Below are positions 1-12,904 of a stretch of DNA of 32,374 nt, piece after piece. The position numbers and the translations under genes were made by a program. Every line of letters starts with the position of its first letter. The stretch's first letter is position 1. The notes under the pieces were generated by a model. That model was given only the letters and a program-made list of their open reading frames with translations, did not search any database and was not told the DNA's origin. The stretch spans positions 458,900-491,273 of the forward strand of contig NW_003546265.1 of assembly GCF_000090795.2 (NCBI RefSeq), read 5' to 3'. This DNA comes from Amphimedon queenslandica (lineage: Eukaryota; Porifera; Demospongiae; Haplosclerida; Niphatidae).

Positions 1-8
1 CTGGTTTG

Positions 9-3000
9 TCAGGTCCTGGTAACGAGTTTAGCTAGTTCATTAAGAGTTATGATCTTAAGGGAACCGTCAGAATCTAGTTTGACGATACCGTCTCCCTCAT
101 CAATATTCATGAGGTATCCAGTATTGCCAGTATGAACTCCTTTAATACACTTTATCTAAAGGAGGGAGAGAGAGAGCAGAAAATAGATTAATCCTTTTTT
201 CCTTTTCCTCTTCACCTTGTCTCCTTTCATCGGTGGCACGTGGGTAAGGAAGGACATTGGTATGTCCACGTCCTGACCGTCGTCATAGAGATATACAGAG
301 ACACGCCCACCAACGGCACTCTTGATCACGCCCACTTTACCAGCTAGACTGGAATCCTAAAGACAAATAAAAGAGAAGTGAAATCTCTTCTCTTCGTCTT
401 TACGTGATAAAGGTCTTTGACCATAACTTCAATATCAGGAGGAAAGCCAAGGTCACCTGAGGGGGGCATTAAATATTAGATATTAATATCGTGCTAATTA
501 CCAGTGTCAAGGGGGCTCCCAGGGGTCCTGGGACTATATTCAAGATTGCTCCCGGGGGTCATTGGATTATAATTGGTAGGAGACGGAGTGTATTTGTAAT
601 CAGATGAGTACATGGGGGTCCTGTGGAGAACGGGAACAATTATTAATTACATGTACACATGTACCTGGCACTGTAGTGTGATCCGTAATGTGAAGAAGAG
701 TTACTCTGGGGTGAGTCAGCAATGTATGCACTGGGAGTGCTGGGGTTGTCATACTGGACACTACCTGGTGTTGCTGGGTTAGCATACGTCTATAATTAAT
801 AACTATTACTATTATTATTATTAATTTATTAAGTGAAGCAGCTAACAAAGCAGCTGCAAGATTTACATTTTCCCTCTCTCTCTCTCTCTCCTTACCCCTG
901 AAGGTGAAGGTGCTGATCCATAGTTGGTCCATTCATCAGTTCTCGCTGGAGTGTTGGTAATACTTGGATCCCAAGCACTGCCTCCATGGAGAGGAGTGCG
1001 GGAAGGATCATGTGACGGGGTCATGTAACCAGGGTTATTGTAACTAGGGGTACGACCACCTGTCAATAATAATAATAACAATAATAATCATAAAGGTATT
1101 GAACTGACCATCTCCACTATGAGAAGGTGTCATTGACCCATAGAGAGGAGTCCTCCCTCCTCCTCCTGGTAATGGGGTCATGTTACCATAGGCCGGGGTA
1201 GCAGCTCCAAATTGAGGGGTACGCCCCCAAGAAGACATCATACCAGCACTCTCTTGACCTCTGAGGATAAGTGAGATTAGGGTGAGGTGGGTGTGGTCAC
1301 TTACGTTATGACTGAGAGGCGTGTCTTGTCAACGTTGATTGTTTGACATTTTGTATGTAATTCAACACGAGCAGTTGAATCAGTGCAGTCTTTAACGATA
1401 CCGACATAACCTGTAAGGAGAGGAGGAGCATAGCGCTACAGTGAATAATGGAATAAGCAGATTATCAAAAAATGGCTCCAAAATCACCCCCAATTTTTAT
1501 TACATTTTCTGATGCATATTGATGTCCTTATGCTGTGTAGAAAGTTTGAGTCGATTCAGACTTCAATTTTTTGAGTTATGGCTATTTTAAGAAAATGCCA
1601 AAAATCTGAAAAATATAGCCCATGGTTTTTTCCGAAAAATGGCTCCGAAATCACCCCAAATTTTTATTACATTTTCTGATACATATTGATGTACTTATGC
1701 TCTGCAGAAAGTTTGAGTTGATTCCGACTTCAATTTTTCGAGTTATGGCTATTTTAAGAAAACGCCAAAAATCTGAAAAATACCCAAGGCTATAGCCCAT
1801 GGTTTTTTCAAAAAATGGCTCCAAAATCACCCCCAATTTTTATTACATTTTCTGATACATATTGATGTACTTATGCTCTGTAGAAAGTTTGAGCTGATTC
1901 CGACTTCAATTTTTCGAGTTATGGCTATTTTAAGAAAAAGCCAAAAATCTGAAAAATACCCAAGGCTATAGCCCATGGTTTTTTTTCAAAAAATGGCTCC
2001 GAAATCACTCCAAATTTTTATTACATTTTCTGATACATATTGATGTACTTATGCTGTATAGAAAGTTTGAGCTGATTCCGACTTCAATTTTTGAAGTTAC
2101 GGCCATTTAAATCTCCTCCCTTACCTTTGTAGGGTCCCTGTATTATCTTAACAGTTTTCCCAATGAGTGACGTGTCACGAGTATTGAACCTTCCTCCTCC
2201 TCCTCCCCCGCCACGGCCTCCTCTGCCCCGCCCACCCCCTCTATGAGGACTAGGACTAGCCAGTCGAGGACTCTGAAACCCAGTGAGCGCCTGAGCCTAG
2301 AGAGAGAGAGAGAGAGAGAGAGAGGGAAGGGGGGAGAGAGAGAGAGAGAGAGAGAGAAGGGGAGAGAGAGAGGGAGGGAGAGAGGGTTAAAGGGTAACCT
2401 GACTATCATGTGACATACGTTACTGGTACTACCAGCTAGCTCAAGGTCCTTCGAACGGGTGACTATGACTCCGCCATTTTCCATGACATTTCGTGCATGA
2501 ATGAAGACGTATCCTTTGTAGACGTGTTTAACTTCACCTTGTTTACCCTATTAAAAAACAAACAAACAAACAAACAAACAAATAAATAATAAACACTCAT
2601 CTCCTTACAATATGTGTCCCTTTGACAACTCTCACAATGTCTTTAGCAGAAATTGAGTTCTAAAAATAAAAAACAATATACTAACAGTATACCAACAATA
2701 TACTAACAGTATACCAATAATATACTAACAGTATACCTGGTGTGAGTCCAGTGCTACGGCTCTGGTCTTCCTCAGTTGGACTGAGTGCTGTTTGACGCTT
2801 TGCTCTTTACCGTGCTGAGTCAGCACTTTGAAAACCTCTTTCTCCATTCTAGTGATGACCCCAACAGTCTGCTGGCTGGAGAGGATAGAGGCAGGGAGAT
2901 AAAGAATTAATTAATAATGATGTACATACTCCAACATGACAAGATCTCCCAGTTGGAAGTGACCTGAGGTGTCCACTCCGCTGCTTTTCTCAAGACACAA

Positions 3001-5536
3001 CTGAAGGTCTCTCGGCCTTACCTTCAACTACATGATAAACAAACAAACAAACAAATAAATAAATAAAAATAAACAATGTTATCTTTTTTAAAACCCACCT
3101 CATGCATTGTTAGGTCTACAAAGATGATTGCCAAGTTATTTTCAATCCTAACGACCAGCCCCGTCTCCCCCTCGTGTCTCCCTGCAATCACTTTAACGTG
3201 ATCCCCAACTTGAAAGAACTTCCTCAATTCTGATATGTTAAACTCCAGCGGATCCTGCAATGAGAAGAAACACTAAAAGTGGCAAGTCCTTGAGGATATT
3301 CTCTTATTACTCGTAAGTCCTCGTGTTTTGGTAAAACCGTCACATTATTCCCATCAATCGATATCACTGACCCCTGGAGGTGCATGAGGTCGCCTTCACA
3401 GACTTCAACGAGGTCACCAGGCTCAAGACCAGCTGCTCCAATGGCACTACCGCTCACTAGGAGTGGGAATATACAGGAGATCATGTGATTAACAGGTGAT
3501 ACTGTACCTTCTACTTCAACTTCTTCAGGTGTCGCTTCAAACTTTTCTAGTTCACCTAATGTAGGCTTGACTCCTTCAAAAATCTGGAGAAAGAGAGAGA
3601 GAAAGAAAGAAAGAGAAAAGAAGGAAGATTTAAAGATGGTTCATTTATTTTCTTTACTTACAATGGCGTTCATTCCAAACTGCTTGTACATGAACCCGTT
3701 TCTAAAGTGATTTCCTTCAAACACGAGAAAGTCTCCATCATAAGATATCAGTCCTCCTAACTCTCTAATAATTAATAAAGCACAATAAATGAACGATACC
3801 AGCTGGAATAAATTTAAATCATATAAAATAAACCCGCCATTTAAAACCATATACACATGTTCAATGGACACAAGGTCCCCTAATATTAGCAATTTGCTGT
3901 ACCCCCACATTACCAGCTGTACATTAGCCCTCCATCATTATCCCTGCTATTCTCCCTCTCTCCTCACCTGATGGCCTCTGGATCAAACAGTTTAGCAGGT
4001 GGTCGTGATTTTCTTCTCTTCCTATTAGCATCATCATCAGTTCCTTTGAGAGCTCCTTTCTTCGAAGTATAGTCAACCCGAGGGAGCATCTTCAAGACCA
4101 CCTTATTACGTGAAGTATCAACATAATCAACCTAATCAATAAATAAATAAACAAACAAACAAATAAACATACAAGTGATTAATACTATTTTACCTGTGCA
4201 ATATCATCCCTGTATATCCCCCTCTTGATCCTGACCCAGGATCCTTGCCGCAGGTTACGACTGGCCGAGTCCTTGACCACACGAAGGACGTCCGTCATTT
4301 CATTGACCGGAACCATCATCTGGTTCCATTTGCCCATCGCCAGGTTACCAATGTCCTCTATCGCCTGAGGTGGAGGGGTATGGTGTTTTTTTCAAAGTAT
4401 TAAATTATTTACTTGTTTGACGTGCTGCTGCTTGTAAGATTCAACGTATATGTAACCATGGAGACCTTCAACAGCTGTAGCACTCTTAATAAGGAGAGGC
4501 TAAAAGAGAGAAAGAAAATCAATTAAAGCAGCTGCTAAATGTCTGTTAACAATACCCAGGTGCTAATAAAGATTATAACCAGCTTAATAGTCTACTATAA
4601 AAGCAATGATGATACTTACTGTATCAGTGGTTTGTAATGTAATGAATTTCCTCATTAAAGTCATCACTGTCTCTTTCTCTGTACCTATCTGTAACAGGAG
4701 AGAGAGAGAGAGAAGGGGTAGAGAAGGGAGAGAGAGGGAGGTTAAGGGAAGGGGTAGGAGAGGAGAGAGGTGAAGAGACTAACCCTGCACTTAACAGTCC
4801 ACAAGTTTGGATCTCTAAAAACAGAAAGACACACTCAATACAAAACAAGACATCTCTCCTTACTTGACACCTGGTAACAAACTCTGTTGTATTATTTCTC
4901 TTGGCTGTTCCTCCATTTCCTCAACACTATATAAGGATGTTTCTCACAAACCACACCCATTAATTATTAAATTACCTAGCCGAAGGAGCTGAAGCATATT
5001 TCTGTTTAAGATAAGCCTCCACCTCGTCCTCGTTCTCTTCCGTAAGTATCGTCTTTAACATGAGGTTCCTGGCACCTGTGACATCCCTCTCATCATACAC
5101 ACCTACACACAGTAAAGGGTACAGTAAACACAGCATATTTTAATAGGTACCTGCATCATTTAAATGTTATCATTTACCTTTATCTCTTGGACCGGATGTC
5201 ATCTTGACAAAGTCGTGTTCCTCTTCTTCATATTCATCTTCTTCATCATCAGTCTCCTCTAAATTAATTAATAAATATTATAAAAACCACACCCACTAAA
5301 TATAACCTCGTTAATTCTTATTATTATAATAATTATTATTATCATTGTACCAGCTTCATCTTGAATGAATTCAGATCTTGGACGTTTCTTAAAGTGTCCA
5401 TACTCTCTTTCTTCTTCTTCATCATCTTCTTCTTCCTCCTCCTCCTCCTCCTCTTCCTAAAATGAGTTAAAGTGAAGACAAGAAGAACAAGGAGTGTCTA
5501 TACTTCACTAAAGGCGGACTCCTCACTGTCTGACAT
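9..5536 (-). CDS. SUPT5H: Transcription elongation factor SPT5 (multi-exon, complete)
   Basis: SPT5 is the large DSIF subunit; with SPT4 it binds RNA polymerase II and controls pausing and processive elongation. About 24 exons on the minus strand can be assembled. The N-terminus is [11 protein letters not shown], followed by Glu/Asp-rich exons (about 5180-5460). The NGN domain spans exons at about 4190-4932 ([10 protein letters not shown] onward), and several KOW modules follow between about 4130 and 2410. An Arg/Gly-rich linker lies at about 2125-2297. A C-terminal repeat region (about 500-620, 900-1060 and 1106-1250) is rich in TP motifs such as [14 protein letters not shown] and SPRTPG, which in the family are P-TEFb targets. 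The last KOW ends at a TGA at 9-11 ([11 protein letters not shown]). The start ATG at 5534-5536 matches the vertebrate MSDSE start. Exon borders are placed by eye; the family assignment is near certain. The 3'UTR lies outside the window. Confidence 0.96.
1467..2107. repeat. Intronic tandem repeat array A (about 3.7 units of 168-177 bp)
   Basis: Units begin with AAAAAATGGCTCC at 1467, 1635, 1811 and 1988, and the last is truncated near 2107. Each carries ACATTTTCTGATACATATTG and then GTAGAAAGTTTGAGCTGATT. The array occupies most of the 714-bp SPT5 intron at 1411-2124. Neighbouring units are nearly identical. The same unit recurs at 24551-25045, more than 22 kb away. Short open frames on the minus strand here are by-products of the repeat. 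Confidence 0.9.
2299..2391. repeat. (GA)n/(CT)n microsatellite at an SPT5 3' splice site
   Basis: This is an almost pure GA tract on the plus strand. Read on the SPT5 strand it is a long CT tract ending in a CTCTCTAG acceptor just before the exon that encodes AQALTGFQ, so it doubles as the polypyrimidine tract of that intron. Confidence 0.85.
2675..2738. repeat. 22-bp minisatellite, 3 copies
   Basis: Three copies of a 22-bp unit containing AATATACTAACAGTATACCA start at 2675, 2697 and 2719 within an SPT5 intron. The TACTAAC heptamer resembles a branch point but lies on the non-coding strand of the gene. Confidence 0.8.
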
Positions 5537-6111
5537 TAGTACAGTCTTCTTTTAAAGCTAAAACAGTAATTCTTCCTCAAGTTTAAGGCAAAATGCAAGA
5601 AGGCGGTAATGGACGACACGAGGGTTGGATCACGTGATTTTTTAAATAGGCGGAGTTTAAATGTCATTAATATTTATTAATAGTTATAAATTTTATAACA
5701 AGTTTGGAGGTTTAAAAACTTCCTATTAAAAATATTGATACTGTAGACATAGTAAAAATTGCAAGCAAGGTCTCTGCTTGCAAAGACCTCTCCAAAAATT
5801 ACACGGAATGAGGTACCACCTGCCACAAAGTGACATAACGATGGTACAACAGAGCCACTAGGTATTTGATAACCGGAAACCTCCGGACCAACTGATAGAT
5901 TGGTCAAGGTATGGAGCCCGGGTCGTACAGAGAACAGCTGGAACTGAGGCTTATAAAGAGAAAGAATAGATCAGGCAATCGTGGGGCGTCCAGTTTTGAT
6001 AGAATGATAAGATAAGAATACTACTGTTAAAGAATAATTTTGAAGTGATACATGGTAATTAATAATTGGTAAATATAGTGACTATAGTATTAATAATAAT
6101 AAGTTGAACTT
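5537..6111. promoter_or_regulatory. SPT5 upstream region / ENKD1 3' flank
   Basis: This 575-bp interval lies between the SPT5 start and the ENKD1 stop, both minus-strand genes. It contains a perfect TCACGTGA E-box at 5630-5637, 94 bp upstream of the SPT5 ATG; the same octamer is in the CNOT9/KAT8 promoter. Two alternative overlapping hairpins sit at 5761-5789: GCAAGCA pairing with TGCTTGC, and AGGTCT pairing with AGACCT. A 76-codon minus-strand frame at 5677-5907 shows no recognisable domain and I do not call it a gene. Confidence 0.5.
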
Positions 6112-7614
6112 TCATTCATCAACTTTAACAAAGACTCGTCTTTTTGAGAAAATCTTAATGGCATCTTCGATCTCGATCAGTCTTGATTCCAACTGATTCC
6201 GTTTAACATTTATTCTCAAAGTATCAGCCGTCAAAGAGAGAGACTGTAGCTCCTTAAGCAACTCATCTTGATCTGTTAAAAGAGAGAGAGAAAGAAGATC
6301 AATAATGTCATCCATTGAAGGTTTTAGTGTGAGGTTTTTTATCTTACGTTGCTTGAGAGTCTCCAGTGTCTTCAGTCTATCTGAAGTTGACATGACAACA
6401 TGACCAGGTGGAACTGTGGGGTCTGGTAAACTGGCGAGTCTCTCCTTCTCTTCTCTCCTCCATTCTTCTTTCCTCTCTAATAAACTGAAAAGAGAATCAT
6501 GAAGTAAGATCTTCATGACCACAAAAACACAGGATCTCATGTCAAATAATAACAAATAAATAGATGGATACAATACTTTACAAAAACCACATCTATATTT
6601 ATAAATCTCTGCTTACTATTTTGGGACAGTTCCTTTCTTGTATGACTTGTCAATTCTATCTCTTTTTGCTGTTTCTTCATTCAACTCAACAACCTTTGGC
6701 TGCTGCTTTATCGTGTGACAAGAAGCACTTGTTATATTTTCAAGAATAAAGTTTCTTTTTAGCTAAGGAATTAAATAAAACTAGAGAGTAATATTATAGC
6801 CAAGCTGTTACCTTAGCAGGTCTGGTCTCAGACTGACTGCTATGCTGCTGCAATGTTGATGACCTTTCTTTAGGCTGTGCTTCAACATTAGTCCCTGACA
6901 TTGATTGTAGTAATCTGTTGCTGTATTGTGAAGCAGTAGGAGCTGAAGGCGCTTCATTCTCTCTCCCTCTCTCTCCTCTTTCCCCACACTGGACTGTAGC
7001 ACCAGATGAAGACTGCTACATTGAAATTAATTTAAATAAAATCCTTCTCACTCACCCTCTCTCTCTCTTCCTTACTCGTGGTAGGTAATGTCCCAGTTTT
7101 GATGTCACGTGACTGTACTTGTCTTGACGAGGTGGGAGGAGTCTTTCTGCCGATATGCTCTGCTCCCTTTGTCTCGACTGACACCTCACCTGAATCTCAC
7201 GAATACGTCTCTTGTTAGCTGCCGAATGATTCTTTGGAGTCTCTTTATCTGTTGAGTATATTAATTCTATTAAACATATCAATGTATTTATGTGGCTTCA
7301 TCAATATGTACATACATTATTTAATATACATTTAGTTTTTACTTTTCCTGGTAGATGATGGTTCTCTGCTCATTCCTTCATTTGATAGAATCATTGCAAT
7401 TACTCCTTTGGTGTGTCTACTCGCTATCTCTCTTGCTTCAGGCCTGATGCGACCAGGAGGAGAATAATCTGGTATACATAAAATACAAATATTATATTTT
7501 TTATGTTGTTGTTTTTAGTGTTATTTTACCTCCATCCAGAGTTTCTGGTGGATAATAATTTGATGTTTTCTCGTAGCCAGGATCAGGAGGCAGGGGACAA
7601 CGGCCGAGAGGCAT
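6112..7614 (-). CDS. ENKD1: Enkurin domain-containing protein 1
   Basis: ENKD1 is a microtubule- and centriole/cilium-associated protein. Seven exons can be joined in frame, roughly 7532-7614, 7349-7471, 7076-7248, 6812-7015, 6617-6762, 6348-6484 and 6112-6272. The order matches the vertebrate protein as I remember it: an N-terminal PLPPDPGYEKTSNYYPP, a central KRRIREIQ segment, KGTVPKYLLERKEEWRRE, PDPTVPPGH, and a C-terminal enkurin helix pair ending in EDAIKIFSKRRVFVKVDE. I chose the ATG at 7612-7614 because the proline-rich motif follows at once. An in-frame ATG at 7705-7707 would add about 31 basic residues and is less likely. The gene is followed by SPT5 on the same strand. Confidence 0.9.
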
Positions 7615-7866
7615 AGCTTTGGGCTTTTTCTGGTCTTTCTTTCCCTCCCTTTTGGCCTTTTCCTCAAAAATAAAATTTTTATTGCACCTTGTAACAACCA
7701 CACCCACAACTAATTGAATTGAAAAACGGAGCTACACAATAGACAAAGTATACGAGGATATACGGAAAGTAATCATTGGTAATTTTTGGTATTATTAATG
7801 TCATTTCTGGGTTTTTGCACAGTTAGTATAACTAGTATAATAATGACATGATGTTAATAAATTATT
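7615..7866. other. Short ENKD1-CNOT9 intergenic spacer
   Basis: About 250 bp separates the CNOT9 stop from the ENKD1 start, tail to head on the minus strand. It holds a CCACACCCAC motif near 7698 and AT-rich sequence. The ENKD1 promoter must lie here or within the CNOT9 3' region; no clear core promoter is visible. Confidence 0.4.
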
Positions 7867-9419
7867 TTAAGCCACAGTGTTCTCAGTGAACGGGCTCTCA
7901 ACCCCAATGCTTTGTAGCAGCTGTATCAGCCACTTCTTGGTAGCAGAGTCTTCCTTTAGACAGGAGCTAAATGTAGTGTCCTTTAGTTGATCAGGGATTA
8001 TACGAGTAAGAGCCTCACGTGCCCTATAAATAGCATAAAAACAGATAAATATAGTAACAATGGGTCTAAATATAGTAACATTATAAAAATAAGAACCATA
8101 ACCCATTAAAATTAAACATGCATACCTGTGGTGATCAGTGAGTCTGAGGTAGCACCTCACAACATGCTTTAAAAGACGAGCCGAAGGTTCTTTAGATAAG
8201 GACTCGACCATTTTGTTCTGAAATACATATTACTTAAAACCACACCCATTTATTGACCACACCTACCAGTATCAAAGCGACGTGAGTGAATCTCTCGTAA
8301 GTCTGACATATGTAAGCTAGACCGGTCTCGTCCAGGAGGATCTTTTGGAGTATAAAAGTAGCAACAGTTTTTGAGAGCTCACTGCCGGACTCCATTATCC
8401 TTAGACAAAGAGGAATGATTTCTGTTGTTAGAAGAAAATGTATCACTTCTTGATCATCTGTCTAGAGAAAGAGAAGAAAACAGAATGAGAGAGAGAGAGA
8501 GATGTGTGCCGTACTTTCACAAGAGCTCCTACTACTCCCAAACTAGTTAATCTGAGATACTCAAAAGGTCTATTCTTGCTCACAGTATGTAGGAACGGAT
8601 AAAGGAACAAAGGAATGTGAGCTGAATAGGAGGAAAGAACTAAAAATAAAGGAGACACCATAATACGTGATACCTCCTAGAAACTGTGACCTTGTCTCCT
8701 GGTGTGAAGCCACGCACTGTAACAAAGCCAAAGCATTGCAGACCCTGTTGGACTGTTGGGCCTAAGGAGGAGAGGTATCATTATTATGTACTGTAGTATG
8801 ATTATTAGGAGAGGTATCATCATCATGTACTGTGATATGATTATTAGGAGAGGTATCATCATCATGTACTGTGATATGATTATTGTGATCTTACAGTTAA
8901 AGTTGGAGGATTAATTGCAGGGTATATTGCCACTATTTCTTGAAGAAGAGCCGCCATTGTACCTAATAATAATTATTATTATTATTATCGTTATTATAAA
9001 ACGAACCAAACGAATGCCATAGCATTGGAGCCAAGTCCGGCAAGACCTCTCTCTTTTTACTAAAATTAAAAAAGCGACATTAGTACTGCATGAACGCCCA
9101 CACATTTAATTGTAAGCCACACCCACACACCTCAATTCAATAAGTGCGTGCTCTCTAGTCTCAGGATTAATCAGCTCCAGTATCCAGATATAGACCTGGT
9201 CCCTATCGACACTAGTAGTACCACTAGCCACCCCTCCTCCACTGGCAGTAGGAGCACCTGTGGTATCACGTGATGCTTCTGAAGACTGCATCCCAGGAGT
9301 GGGAGAAGAGACAGAGCGAGCCATTGGAAACCTCTGTGAATATTAGAAATCATGTGAGACCATTTATTGGGACTATTCTCTACCTGGGGTGGCTGCTGTC
9401 CAAAGGAATTCGCCATCAT
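7867..9419 (-). CDS. CNOT9: CCR4-NOT complex subunit 9 (Rcd1/RQCD1)
   Basis: CNOT9 is the armadillo-repeat subunit of the CCR4-NOT deadenylase and docks GW182, Roquin and NOT1/NOT4 peptides. Exons read in order: [12 protein letters not shown] (9383-9419); [10 protein letters not shown] to REHALIEL (about 9130-9335); [19 protein letters not shown] (about 9010-9067); [20 protein letters not shown] (about 8895-8960); [17 protein letters not shown] (about 8690-8763); [19 protein letters not shown] (about 8515-8640); the segment around [17 protein letters not shown] and [31 protein letters not shown]; and a terminal exon ending in a TAA at 7867-7869. The core is extremely conserved. A Ser/Thr/Gly-rich N-terminal leader of roughly 55 residues precedes the conserved [18 protein letters not shown] and looks longer than the human leader. 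The gene shares an 83-bp intergenic promoter with KAT8. Confidence 0.96.
8768..8884. repeat. 39-bp minisatellite, 3 copies, in a CNOT9 intron
   Basis: Three head-to-tail 39-bp units begin with AGGAGAGGTATCAT at 8768, 8807 and 8846. The second and third are identical by eye and the first differs at a few bases. Because 39 is a multiple of 3, an open frame persists on the minus strand, but the repeat lies between two confident CNOT9 exons. Confidence 0.9.
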
Positions 9420-9502
9420 TTTTTCAAAATTTTAAATCAAAAGGGTGTGGTGACCACACCCACAACACGATCACGTGATTGGACGTGGATTTTGGTATCA
9501 AA
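9420..9502. promoter_or_regulatory. Divergent CNOT9/KAT8 promoter (83 bp between start codons)
   Basis: Only 83 bp separate the two ATGs, so both 5'UTRs and the core promoter are compressed here or overlap coding sequence. It contains a perfect 19-bp palindrome, GGGTGTGGTGACCACACCC (9443-9461; 9-bp arms, 1-bp centre), which carries a CACCC/KLF-like box in each direction. A TCACGTGATTGG element at 9471-9482 joins an E-box to an inverted CCAAT box. No TATA box is evident. Confidence 0.7.
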
Positions 9503-11650
<2,148 letters not shown>

Positions 11651-11766
11651 GGGACCCTCTACATTCTGTCAACACATTCTCTCTCTCTCTCTTTTCCTTT
11701 TCTTTCTGTTGTACATATTAAGGTCATTATAAATGTATTGATTGAAATTTTCTAAGCATTAAAAGA

Positions 11767-12769
11767 TCATTTAAGTCTGATTGGTTTATTTTGCAAAACA
11801 ATCATGTTCTTTTTAAGTTCCTCAATCTCTTTCCCTTGTCTTGATACCTCCCGTGCCATCTTTGCTACCACCGTCTTCATTTCTTTCATTTCCTTCTTTA
11901 AATCTTCATTCTCTTCTGTTAATGTCTTTGTTGCCATGGATACAAGTAATAGATGTTCACTCTCTGATCTCTCTGCATGGATTTCATGGTCACCACGGAA
12001 ACCAATCCATTTGCACCCCGCCCACTTGTAATCACACTGGACATCAACTAGCGGACACTTCTCGCTTAAATGCTTTTTCATTTGTTTCCGTGGCAACTTA
12101 AGCCCCGGCCTACAATTATTGGGACATGGGATGGGATAGAGTGGACACACCCCCAAATGAGATGTGGTGATGTCCCTGTGTTCCCCTGTTGCCAAACAAT
12201 AGGTACAAGACACTGTCCTCCTAATACAGTGATTCCCTTCATGGTCAGTCAGCTTCCATCTGGTGTCCTTGTGACCACACCCATTGCCACACTTTACGAC
12301 AGGATAGAGACACTCCCCCTGTCTCTTATCACGGCTCATGTGATCTGAGAGACCTTGTAACTGACCAATCCAATCACAGGAACTATCGTTATAAATACAC
12401 TTCACTCTTAGGCCATTAATGGTTCTTTGTAATCCTTTGTCAATCATTACTTCAAAATTGGAGGCTTTACATAGCGGACACTGTGGGTTTGTTCTCTTCG
12501 AGGAATTGATGCAAGCACCACAGAAATGATTACCACAGCAGGATATAATATAAGGATCGTTAGTCATCACCTGAAAATATTCATAAAAAAGAAGTAATAA
12601 TTAAATTCTTTATTTTTTCAACATTTAATCAATATTGCTGTCTTACTTGAAGACAGATTGGGCACTCCAGGTGCAGGTGATCCGGTATGTCATCCAAAAA
12701 GTTCAATTCATCAACTGAAAACGTTTCAGGTGGACTAGAACTGAATGCAGTAACAAGTGTTTGACCCAT
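11767..12769 (-). CDS. RING finger / TRAF-type zinc-finger protein without MATH domain
   Basis: A putative E3 ubiquitin ligase or TRAF-like signalling adaptor. Exon 1 (about 12650-12769) encodes MGQTLVTAFSSSPPETFS and the first RING cysteines (ECPICLQ). Exon 2 (about 11767-12575) supplies CCGNHFCGAC and CPLC, completing a C3HC4 RING. Several Cys/His modules of TRAF-type zinc-finger spacing follow (residues about 100-230), including CLYPVVKCGNGCGH, CPLYPIPCPNNC and CPLVDVQCDYKWAGC. The C-terminal ~60 residues form a Glu/Lys coiled coil (TEENEDLKKEMKEMKTVV), and the protein stops without a MATH/TRAF-C domain. Such RING plus TRAF-zf proteins are expanded in sponges and cnidarians (family knowledge). 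I cannot assign one-to-one orthology. It converges with KAT8, with 116 bp between stops. Confidence 0.88.
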
Positions 12770-12904
12770 TTTGAAAGAAGGGCGTGGTCTTATAATGCAA
12801 TGGGCGTGGTTTGAATTTTAAAATTCTATTACGAAACCGGAAGTGTTCTGCCATTATTAAAGAGAAGGTGAAGGTGTGGCTCATTTTATTTTTTCCTGAT
12901 CATC
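12770..12904. promoter_or_regulatory. Divergent RING-TRAF / aldo-keto reductase promoter (135 bp)
   Basis: This interval holds two GGGCGTGG boxes (12780-12787 and 12802-12809) of the KLF/SP GC-box type, a TATAAT-like stretch between them, and a consensus ETS site ACCGGAAGTG at 12837-12846. The ATGs of the flanking genes point outward. Confidence 0.6.

Noticed and set aside
1651..1836. Open frames inside repeat arrays A, B and C with similar peptides (for example a CIRK motif)
   Set aside because: Peptide similarity follows from the shared DNA core. The frames are short, interrupted in other units and lie in introns of confident genes.
2675..2738. TACTAAC heptamers as branch points
   Set aside because: They are on the plus strand while SPT5 is transcribed from the minus strand, and they belong to a 22-bp minisatellite.
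5677..5907. 76-codon minus-strand frame as a gene
   Set aside because: No domain, no matching upstream exon and composition of spacer DNA. It could be a degraded element, but I cannot support it as coding.
9479..9502. Upstream TTG start extending KAT8 by eight residues
   Set aside because: The ATG at 9503 in AAAATGGCG context is a normal animal start, and the extension would occupy the E-box/CCAAT promoter element.
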